From Candidatus Roseilinea sp. NK_OTU-006 (lineage in GTDB: Bacteria > Chloroflexota > Anaerolineae > J036 > Brachytrichaceae): 63,510 bases of DNA. This document shows positions 57,036 to 63,510 of this stretch, in pieces (position 1 is the stretch's first letter; each line of letters starts with the position of its first letter). A program made the translations under genes and the position numbers. The notes below the pieces were generated by a model. That model saw nothing but the letters and a program-made list of their open reading frames with translations. It had not been told where the DNA came from and did not search any database. Location: assembly GCF_012931985.1 (NCBI RefSeq), contig NZ_JAAFGM010000018.1, positions 1 to 63,510 on the forward strand, read 5' to 3'.

Positions 57036-58574
57036 GTGATAATCTTGCTTGGCTTAGGTCCCGGAAGCGCAAACCTTCTGACGCGGGAAGCCTGGGAGGT
57101 GCTCAGCGCGGTGGAGCGTGTTTACCTGAGAACACGGCATCACCCGGCCGTCGCTGGACTACCGGCTCACCTCGCGCTACACGACTTCGACGCGCTCTAC
57201 GAGAGCGCGACCGACTTCGACGATGTGTATGCCCAAATCGCTGAGGCGATCATCGCAGCGGCTCAGGCGACTTCAGGCGATGTGGTGTACGCCGTGCCGG
57301 GTCACCCCCTCGTCGGCGAGGCCAGCGTATGGCTGATCCTCCGGCGCGCCCGGCAGCTTGGCATCCTCACTCGCATCGTCGGCGGGATGAGTTTCATCGA
57401 ATCCACGCTGGAAGCGTTGAGTTTAGTTCCGAGTTCGGATCACACCTCGACCGCACCGACTCGACCCTCAACCCATGACCTTCAACCCCTTTCGCTCGAC
57501 CCGCTGGACGGCCTGCAAATCGGCGACGCGCTCGAAATGGCCGCGCGCCATCATCCCCCGCTGAACCCAGATCGTCCGGCGCTGATCGCCCAAATCCACT
57601 CGCGCGCCGTCGCCTCCGACGTCAAGCTCACGCTGATGAACCAGTATCCGCCGCAGCATCCCGTCTTCGTCGTTCGCGGCGCCGGCAGCGAGGGGGGAGC
57701 AGCGCTCGTTGCATCGCCTTGCCTCCTCGTCCCCCTGGCCGAGCTTGACCACGCCGAGCGCTTCGACCATCTGACGTCGCTCTACGTACCGCCGCTGCCG
57801 CGGCCGGGCGGCCTCGAATCGCTCCAGGAGACAATCGCGCACCTGCGTGCGCCGGAGGGCTGCCCGTGGGATCGCGAACAAACACACGAGTCGCTGCGCA
57901 GCACGCTGCTTGAGGAGACCTACGAGGTGTTGGCGGCTATTGACGCTGGCGACCTGGAAGCGCTCAAGGAAGAGCTGGGCGATTTGTTGCTCAACGTGGT
58001 GTTGCAGTGCCAAATTGCCACCGAAGCCGAGGAGTTTCGCATGGGCGACGTGATCGCCGAAGTGGATGCCAAGCTCCGCCGCCGGCATCCCCACGTGTTC
58101 GGCGATGTGGTCGTCAACACCGCCGAGGAGGTCATCGCCAATTGGCACGCCATCAAGCGTCAGGAGCAGGCGGCCAAGGTTGAGGCGGGCGGTTCGGCGC
58201 TGGATGGCATCGCGCCGGCGCTGCCCGCCTTAGCCCAGGCGCAGAAATTGGCCCATCGCGCGGAGAAAGCCGGCTTTCAGTGGGATGGCCACGACGATCG
58301 GCTGGCCAAGGTGCGCGAGGAGCTGGAGGAAGCGGCCAGTGCCCGCGACGACGCGCATCGTGCCGAGGAGATCGGCGACCTGCTGTTCACCATCGCCAAC
58401 TGGGCTGATGGCTATGGGATTGACGCCGAGACCGCAGCGCGTGAAGCCAACCACAAGTTTGCCCGCCGGTTCCGCGCGTTGGAGCGGATCATCCGCGAGC
58501 GCGGGCTTGCGTTGAGCGCGATGGGCCAAGCCGAAATACGCGCGATCTGGCAGGAGATCAAGCAGCTAGAATGA
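57036..58574 (+). CDS. Tetrapyrrole methylase-MazG fusion (YabN-like)
   Basis: 512 residues starting at GTG 57036, which gives the family N-terminus IILLGLGPGSANLLTREAW; GGTGAG lies eight bases upstream. An earlier ATG at 56865 would run through the divergent promoter and is rejected. The N-terminal half is a tetrapyrrole-methylase fold (VVYAVPGHPLVGEASV, GGMSFIESTLEAL); a low-complexity SSDHTSTAPTRPSTHDLQ interrupts it. The C-terminal half has two MazG units with CPWDREQTHESLRSTLLEET, EELGDLLLNVVLQ, RRRHPHVFGD and EEIGDLLFTIANW. MazG hydrolyses NTPs to NMPs and pyrophosphate. Confidence 0.9.
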   Translation: MIILLGLGPGSANLLTREAWEVLSAVERVYLRTRHHPAVAGLPAHLALHDFDALYESATDFDDVYAQIAEAIIAAAQATSGDVVYAVPGHPLVGEASVWLILRRARQLGILTRIVGGMSFIESTLEALSLVPSSDHTSTAPTRPSTHDLQPLSLDPLDGLQIGDALEMAARHHPPLNPDRPALIAQIHSRAVASDVKLTLMNQYPPQHPVFVVRGAGSEGGAALVASPCLLVPLAELDHAERFDHLTSLYVPPLPRPGGLESLQETIAHLRAPEGCPWDREQTHESLRSTLLEETYEVLAAIDAGDLEALKEELGDLLLNVVLQCQIATEAEEFRMGDVIAEVDAKLRRRHPHVFGDVVVNTAEEVIANWHAIKRQEQAAKVEAGGSALDGIAPALPALAQAQKLAHRAEKAGFQWDGHDDRLAKVREELEEAASARDDAHRAEEIGDLLFTIANWADGYGIDAETAAREANHKFARRFRALERIIRERGLALSAMGQAEIRAIWQEIKQLE

Positions 58575-59404
58575 AATTAGCCGTCCTTAGCGACATCCAC
58601 GGCAACTATCCGGCGCTGCTCAACGCCGTCGAACATGTCGAGGTGTGGCGACCGGATGTGGTGGTCATCGCCGGCGACACCGTCAACCGGGGGCCTCGTT
58701 CGGCCGATTGTCTGAACCTAGTGCTGGCCAAAGCGCGCGCGGCGGGCTGGCTGATGGTCATCGGCAACCACGAGGAGTACGTGATCGCCCAGAGCAAGCC
58801 GGATTGCCCGACGGTCGGCCCCCAGGCCGAGATCCAGCGCGCCTCGCGCTGGACGTATGAGCAGTTGAATCGCGACGTATCAGCGCTGGAAGCGATGCCG
58901 TTTGCGCGCGAGCTGCCTGGGCCGGCCGGCGATGCGCGCATCACGCACGCCTCGATGCTCGGCACCCGCGATGGCGTATATCCTCAGACGACTGATGACG
59001 AACTCCCGCCCAAGCTGGGGCAGCCGCTGCCGGCGGTGTTCTGCGTCGGGCACACGCACCAGCCGCTCACGCGGACGCTGAACGGCACGCTGGTCGTCAA
59101 CGCTGGCTCGGTGGGCTTGCCGTTCGACGGCGACTGGCGTTTGAGCTACGCGCAGGTGACCTGCCATAGCGGCCGTTGGCATGCCCGCATCGTGCGCTTG
59201 GCATACGACCGGCAACAGGCCGAGCGTGATTTTTACGAGACCGGTTTCCTGGATGAAGGGGGAGCGTTGGCGCGCGTGATGCTGCGCGAACTCCAAATCG
59301 CCTCGGGGTTGATCTACGGTTGGGCAAAGGAGTTCGAGCAACCGGTGCGCAGCGGGGAGATCACCCTCGAGCAGTCCGTCGAGCGCTTTCTCCGGCGATA
59401 CTAG
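58571..59404 (+). CDS. Calcineurin-like metallophosphoesterase
   Basis: 277 residues. Metal-binding motifs in order: LSDIHGNYPAL, VVIAGDTVNRGPRS, MVIGNHEEYV and VGHTHQPLTR followed by NAGSVGLPFDG. This layout matches the YfcE/ApaH-related phosphodiesterases of unknown substrate. The ATG overlaps the stop of the MazG fusion gene (ATGA), so the two are co-translated. Together with MazG and the following Nudix gene it suggests a nucleotide-cleaning operon. Confidence 0.87.
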   Translation: MKLAVLSDIHGNYPALLNAVEHVEVWRPDVVVIAGDTVNRGPRSADCLNLVLAKARAAGWLMVIGNHEEYVIAQSKPDCPTVGPQAEIQRASRWTYEQLNRDVSALEAMPFARELPGPAGDARITHASMLGTRDGVYPQTTDDELPPKLGQPLPAVFCVGHTHQPLTRTLNGTLVVNAGSVGLPFDGDWRLSYAQVTCHSGRWHARIVRLAYDRQQAERDFYETGFLDEGGALARVMLRELQIASGLIYGWAKEFEQPVRSGEITLEQSVERFLRRY

Positions 59405-59410
59405 CGACGC

Positions 59411-60079
59411 ATGACCACGACATCCGACATCTTCGTCACGGTGGACACCGTGATCTTCGCCCTCCGCGATGGCGATTTGCAAGTGCTGCTGGTGAAGCGC
59501 AAAACGCCGCCGTTCGAGGGCCGCTGGGCGATTCCGGGCGGCTTTGTGCAGCACGACGAATCGCTCGAAGACGCCGCGGCGCGCGTATTGTTCGACGAAG
59601 CCGGCGTGCGCGGCGTGCACATCGAGCAGCTCTACACCTTCGGCCGGGTGGATCGCGACCCGCGCGGGCGCATGGTGACCGTGGCGTACTTCGCGCTGGT
59701 GCCGGCGCCGCTGGCGCTGCACGCCGGCAACAGCACCAGCGATGCGCAGTGGAAGTCGGTCTATGACCTGCCGGAGATGGCCTTCGATCATGCCGAGATC
59801 GTCAACTATGCGCTGAAGCGACTGCGCTACAAGCTGGAATACACCGCGGTCGGCTTTCGGTTGCTCCCCTCGGTGTTCACCCTCAGCCAACTGCAACAGG
59901 CATACGAGACGGTCCTGGGCGAGCGGTTGGACAAGCGCAACTTCCGCCGGCGCATCCTGCAGGCGCGGGTGATCGAGGAAACCGGCATGATGCACAGCGG
60001 CGAAGGCCGCCCCGCAAAATTGTATCGCTATCGCGAAGATGCCGTGGCCGAGGTCAAGGCGCGCCGACTCTTTCCATAA
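59411..60079 (+). CDS. Nudix-domain protein with winged helix (NrtR-like)
   Basis: 222 residues. The Nudix fold covers 1-140 and a winged-helix domain follows (FTLSQLQQAYETVLGERLDK then RNFRRRILQARVIEE), the layout of NrtR NAD-metabolism regulators. The Nudix box GGFVQHDESLEDAAARVLFDEAG keeps the first glycine and glutamate (E50) but has V59 and D62 where active enzymes have Glu-x-x-Glu, so hydrolysis is probably weak or absent. It may sense ADP-ribose-like ligands. Six bases after the phosphoesterase gene. Confidence 0.83.
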   Translation: MTTTSDIFVTVDTVIFALRDGDLQVLLVKRKTPPFEGRWAIPGGFVQHDESLEDAAARVLFDEAGVRGVHIEQLYTFGRVDRDPRGRMVTVAYFALVPAPLALHAGNSTSDAQWKSVYDLPEMAFDHAEIVNYALKRLRYKLEYTAVGFRLLPSVFTLSQLQQAYETVLGERLDKRNFRRRILQARVIEETGMMHSGEGRPAKLYRYREDAVAEVKARRLFP

Positions 60080-60243
60080 GGCCCGCCGCCCCTTCCTGCA
60101 ACCGTGCATGGGCCAGCGCCGATGGCCCACCGGGGTTCGGCGATTTACACAGCGCACATTACAATCAACGACGGCTCGGCTTAGCCTGATACCTTGACTG
60201 ACCAGCAGCCGCATTCTTACAAACACGCAGGGGAGGAGTGCTC

Positions 60244-61455
60244 ATGACACAGTGGGTAAGGTATGGCGCAAAGAACGTGATCGGCGCTGTGTGGCTGGTG
60301 CTCTTGTCGCTGACGTCGCACGCGCTTGATGTTGACGTTGTCATCGGCGAACCCGTGAGCATACAATACGATGCGTCCACTGCCGCCCGGCCTTTGTTCA
60401 GCGGTTGCTCGCCCATCACGGTGCCGCCGGCCAACGCTGATTTCGAGCAGCAGGTGGTCGAGCAGGTCAACGACCATCGCGCCTCAATCGGCCGACCGCG
60501 CCTCAAGCGCGTCGCATCGCTGGACTTGGCTGCCCGCTATCACGCCCACGACATGCGCGATGATGACTACTTCGCACACACTTCCTATGACCGTGTCAAC
60601 GGCCAGCTCGTTGTCGCCTGCTCGACTAGGCAGCGGATTGAGGGCTTTTACCCGAACTGGAACTGGATAGGCGAGAACATCGCCGCCGGCTACTTCACCC
60701 CCAGCGAGGTGATGGAGGGCTGGCTCGACTCACCCGGCCACCGCAGCAATATCGAGTTCGCGGAGTTTTGGGAGATTGGGGTGGGCTACGCTGCGGGCGG
60801 CTCATACTATCACTACTGGGTGCAGAACTTCGGCCGCAGGCAAGACGTCTATCCGCTGGTGATTCAGCGCGAATACTCGCGCACGGCCACTCCGACCGTG
60901 TCGGTGTTCATCTACGGCAATTGGCAGCAGATGCGCCTGCGTAACGACGACGGCCCGTGGGGCACCTGGCAACCTTTCTCCAACTCGTTCACCTGGACGC
61001 TCAATTGGATTCAAGGAGTGCGCCAGGTTTGCGCGGAACTCCAATCCGGCAGCCAGACGACCACCAGTTGCGACACCATCGAATTGACCACCGGCGGGCC
61101 GGTGCTGTCGGCCCAGCCCGCCCAGGTGAACTTCGTGTATGTGCTCGCGACGGGCCAGCGCTTTCCGCAGTCCGCCCCGCTCCTGGTGACGAATGCTGGC
61201 TCGAACCAAGCGCTAAACTGGCAAGTCGGGACATCCCCACCCTGGCTCACGGTCACCCCTTCATCTGGCAGCACGCCCTACCCGAACGTCCAACTGAGCT
61301 TGCAGATGAGCCAAGTGCCAAGCGCCCCCGGCTCATATACCGGCACGCTGAAGTTGAACGCCACCAACGCCAGCACCACGGCCACGGTCAACGTAAGGCT
61401 GCGCGTGGTGAATAGCCTGCCGCACCACCGCTTCATGCCTGCGGTGCGGCGCTGA
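60244..61455 (+). CDS. Secreted CAP/SCP-domain protein, shorter paralogue
   Basis: 403 residues from ATG 60244, chosen because GGGGAGGAG lies five bases upstream (a GTG at 60238 sits inside that site). N-terminal hydrophobic segment, CAP domain with QVVEQVNDHRASIGRPRLKR, YHAHDMRDDDYFAHTS, IGENIAAGYF and EGWLDSPGHRSNIE, then a QMRLRNDDGPWGTWQPFSNS domain with FTWTLNWIQG, and a BACON-like domain with SPPWLTVTPSSG. The end is LPHHRFMPAVRR. Domain order is the same as in the protein at 20871-22757. TACAAT in the upstream gap may be its -10 box. Confidence 0.87.
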   Translation: MTQWVRYGAKNVIGAVWLVLLSLTSHALDVDVVIGEPVSIQYDASTAARPLFSGCSPITVPPANADFEQQVVEQVNDHRASIGRPRLKRVASLDLAARYHAHDMRDDDYFAHTSYDRVNGQLVVACSTRQRIEGFYPNWNWIGENIAAGYFTPSEVMEGWLDSPGHRSNIEFAEFWEIGVGYAAGGSYYHYWVQNFGRRQDVYPLVIQREYSRTATPTVSVFIYGNWQQMRLRNDDGPWGTWQPFSNSFTWTLNWIQGVRQVCAELQSGSQTTTSCDTIELTTGGPVLSAQPAQVNFVYVLATGQRFPQSAPLLVTNAGSNQALNWQVGTSPPWLTVTPSSGSTPYPNVQLSLQMSQVPSAPGSYTGTLKLNATNASTTATVNVRLRVVNSLPHHRFMPAVRR

Positions 61456-61512
61456 CTAGCTTGTATCTGTGCGCGGGTCCGTCGGCACGGCACGTGCGGG
61501 CCGGCCGGCAAC

Positions 61513-63228
61513 CTAGCGAAACACTCGTCGGGCCAACGTGCTCAGCCCGTCCACGACGACGGTCAGGACCAACAGCGCGATGAGCGTCGCCAGCACGCCG
61601 GCGTAATCGAAGCTGCTCAGTTGCTCGGTCAGCAACCGCCCCACGCCACCTGCGCCGACGAAGCCGACGATCACCGTCTCGCGCATCGCGATCTCCCAGC
61701 GATAAAAGATATAGGCCAGGGCCTGGGGCAGGGTGATGGGCAAGAGGCCGTAGAGAAAAGCCTGGGCGGGCGGGGCGCCGGCGCTTTTCAGCGCGCGCGA
61801 GGGCCGCGCATCGGCGTTCTCTACCGCTTCGGCGATCAGCCGGCCGAGGATGCCCAGATTGTGCACGGCAATCGCCAACGCACCGGGCAGCGGGCCAGGG
61901 AAGATCACGAACAAGATCAGCAATGCCCACACTGGGGCCGGGATGGCGCGGCAGTGCAGCAGCACAAAGCGCGCGACGCTGTAAACTAGCCAGGCGCTGC
62001 GCGTCCGGCGGGCCGGCCGGGCCGCCACGTAGGCCAGCCCCAAGCCAAACCCGCCCGCCACCGCGATGGCAACCACCGACATCGCCAGCGTCTGCGCCGA
62101 CAGGCCTAGCAGCGTCCCCACAACCGCTAGCGAGAGGTCGGGCGGGATCATCTGGTCGAACAAATCGGCGAGGAGCATGCCCGTGCGCGGCGCAAAGAGC
62201 TTGCCAAAATCGGGCCGGATATACCCCACCGACAGCGGCACGAGCAACGCAGCGACGGCCAGCAAAGCGAGCAGTGCGCGCGAGGCAGGCGTAGCGCGCG
62301 CGCGGGCAGCCGCCGCCGTCGCGCAGTCGGCGGCCATGTCCACCGCCAGCCGCGCAGGTGCGCCGAGCGCTTGGCGGATGCGCGCGCTGAGCCAATCGGT
62401 CAGTCCACTCAGACCCAGCAGCGCCGCCATCAACGTCCACATCTCGTCATAGCGCAACGATTGCAGGCTGAGGAGGATCTGGTAGCCCAGCCCGCCGGCG
62501 CCGATCAACCCCAGCACGGTGGCCGAGCGAATGGCGCACTCCAAACGGTAGAACGCGTATGAGAGCAGGTTGGGCAAGGCGCGCGGCAGCACGCCGTAGA
62601 GCATGGCCTGCGCCGGCGTTGCTCCGCTGTTGAGCAGGGCCGCCAAGGCGTCGCGCGGTATCTCGTCTATGATCTCTGAGAACACTTTGGCGGTGATCGC
62701 CCCAAACGGAATGCCCAACGCCAAGATCGCCACCAGCGGGTCGAGGCCGAGGATGCGCACCAGGAACAGGCCCCAGATCGCTTCGTGAATCGCGCGCGGC
62801 ACGGCCAACGCGCCGCGCGCGATCAACCAGGGCGAGTCGAGGGTTGTGGTCGGCGATCGGCGATAAGGGCGACGCGCCAGCCACCACACCTCCGAGGAGA
62901 GCAAGCCGCCGACGAAGCCGATGACCAAGCTGAGCGCCAGCCCGCTGATGGCGTAGGCGAAGGTCACCAGCGTCGCCTGGAGCGTGAGCGCCAGAAAATC
63001 CGGGCTGAGTTCCGGGCGAAGCGCCGCTGCAAAGAACTGCCCCACCAGCGCCCACCCGCCGGCGTTGATCAGGTTGCCGCGAAACAGGCCAACCTGGATC
63101 GCCGACCCGACGATGGCCAGCAGCGTCACAAGCGCGACCAATCGCCCGCCGCGCAAGAGGCTGTGCCAGGCCGGGCGGGTCGCCATCATCAGATCGGCCG
63201 CGCGTGAGGAATTCAGAGATGTGCGCAT
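61513..63228 (-). CDS. PhnE-like ABC permease, two domains fused in tandem
   Basis: 571 residues with two homologous halves of about 280 residues, each of the PhnE permease type. The EAA-type coupling loops are LAALLNSGATPAQAMLYGVL with LPRALPNLLSYAFYRLECAI, and RALKSAGAPPAQAFLYGLLP with ITLPQALAYIFYRWEIAMRE, followed by VLGLIGAGGLGYQI and IVGFVGAGGVGRLL. Usually two PhnE copies form a dimer; here they are in one chain. Transports phosphonate, phosphite or phosphate with PhnC and a periplasmic PhnD. Overlaps the preceding phnC gene by 16 bases. Confidence 0.86.
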   Translation of the reverse strand: MRTSLNSSRAADLMMATRPAWHSLLRGGRLVALVTLLAIVGSAIQVGLFRGNLINAGGWALVGQFFAAALRPELSPDFLALTLQATLVTFAYAISGLALSLVIGFVGGLLSSEVWWLARRPYRRSPTTTLDSPWLIARGALAVPRAIHEAIWGLFLVRILGLDPLVAILALGIPFGAITAKVFSEIIDEIPRDALAALLNSGATPAQAMLYGVLPRALPNLLSYAFYRLECAIRSATVLGLIGAGGLGYQILLSLQSLRYDEMWTLMAALLGLSGLTDWLSARIRQALGAPARLAVDMAADCATAAAARARATPASRALLALLAVAALLVPLSVGYIRPDFGKLFAPRTGMLLADLFDQMIPPDLSLAVVGTLLGLSAQTLAMSVVAIAVAGGFGLGLAYVAARPARRTRSAWLVYSVARFVLLHCRAIPAPVWALLILFVIFPGPLPGALAIAVHNLGILGRLIAEAVENADARPSRALKSAGAPPAQAFLYGLLPITLPQALAYIFYRWEIAMRETVIVGFVGAGGVGRLLTEQLSSFDYAGVLATLIALLVLTVVVDGLSTLARRVFR

Positions 63229-63510
63229 GACTCAATGCGATACAGCGCGTCTAGCATGGCCGGCGTAACCTGGCCAACCGGCAGGTCGAACAGCACGCGG
63301 CCTTCGCGCAGGCCGATGATGCGATCGCAGTGGCTATAGGCGTACTCCAGCGCATGCAGGCTGACGACCAGCGTTTTGTCGAGCCGGTCGCACAGCTCGC
63401 GCAGCAAGGTCATGATCTCGCGGCTGCGTTCGGGGTCTATGCTGGAGATCGGCTCGTCGGCCAGGATGGCGACCGGGTCTTGCACCAGTACGCGGGCGAT
63501 GGCCACGCGC
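63213..63510 (-). CDS. PhnC-like ABC ATPase, C-terminal part (truncated by window edge)
   Basis: About 99 residues are visible: AIARVLVQDPVAILADEPIS (the end of the signature helix and Walker B) followed by SLHALEYAYSHCDRIIGLRE with the switch histidine and GRVLFDLPVGQVTPAMLDAL. The beginning lies outside the window. It precedes and overlaps the PhnE-like permease gene, so it is the energising ATPase of the same importer. Confidence 0.82.
   Translation of the reverse strand, partial: RVAIARVLVQDPVAILADEPISSIDPERSREIMTLLRELCDRLDKTLVVSLHALEYAYSHCDRIIGLREGRVLFDLPVGQVTPAMLDALYRIESCAHL

Overview
This is a GC-rich bacterial chromosome segment that most likely comes from Chloroflexota (Anaerolineae-like). 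The inference rests on the gene mix: a citramalate route to isoleucine, a bacterial translin, CAP/SCP secreted proteins with Cys-poor beta-rich tails and a short C-terminal F/L-x-P-x-V/I-x-R ending, a YabN-type methylase-MazG fusion, a giant A2M lipoprotein, a DUF2085 protein, and several genes whose -10 box sits directly before the start codon. No tRNA, rRNA, insertion sequence or CRISPR array was recognised.

Layout. (1) 1-4.8 kb, minus strand: left-truncated type III CRISPR effector operon (Cmr1-like RAMP, Cmr6-like RAMP, divergent Cas10/Csx11 with an HD pair but no GGDD, start of a fourth gene), visibly less GC-rich than the rest. (2) 5-17.9 kb, minus strand: branched-chain amino acid block. 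ilvB-ilvN-ilvC, a ModF-like ABC protein, leuA, an Asp/Glu racemase-like gene, leuC, leuD, a hypothetical and a nucleotidyltransferase form one tightly packed operon; cimA follows with its own promoter. Both the ilv operon and cimA are preceded by 32-codon leader peptides and a terminator hairpin: the ilv leader is rich in Leu/Val, the cimA leader in Ile (7 codons). A divergent FadR-type GntR regulator shares the ilv promoter region. (3) 18.8-22.8 kb: OsmC, RlmD-like methyltransferase, secreted CAP protein. (4) 22.9-28.6 kb, plus strand: a copper operon with a small membrane protein, CopD, a CopC-MbnP fusion, a cytochrome c lipoprotein, a SCO protein and an MbnH-type di-haem enzyme. (5) 28.7-40.2 kb: A2M, DUF2085, TlpA-like thioredoxin, MTA phosphorylase, translin, a 540-bp intergenic region with six TGTGGA motifs, and an LCP lipoprotein. 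(6) 40.4-47.5 kb: M20 peptidase remnant, dcd, argS, SDR, intact M20 peptidase, P1 peptidase, NAD-dependent epimerase. (7) 47.6-50.6 kb: ECF vitamin-type transporter (S, fused A1A2, T). (8) 50.6-63.5 kb: K+/H+ antiporter, beta-helix secreted protein, patatin, FtsH-like protease, MazG fusion, phosphoesterase, Nudix/NrtR-like protein, second CAP protein, and a PhnE-type tandem permease with a truncated PhnC ATPase at the right edge.

Most notable: the isoleucine-coding leader in front of citramalate synthase, matching the amino acid made by the enzyme; the fusion of CopC to MbnP inside a CopD/SCO/MbnH operon; the type III-C-like effector with a lost cyclase motif; the ArgRS whose HIGH signature reads TIGT; and the TGTGGA cluster.
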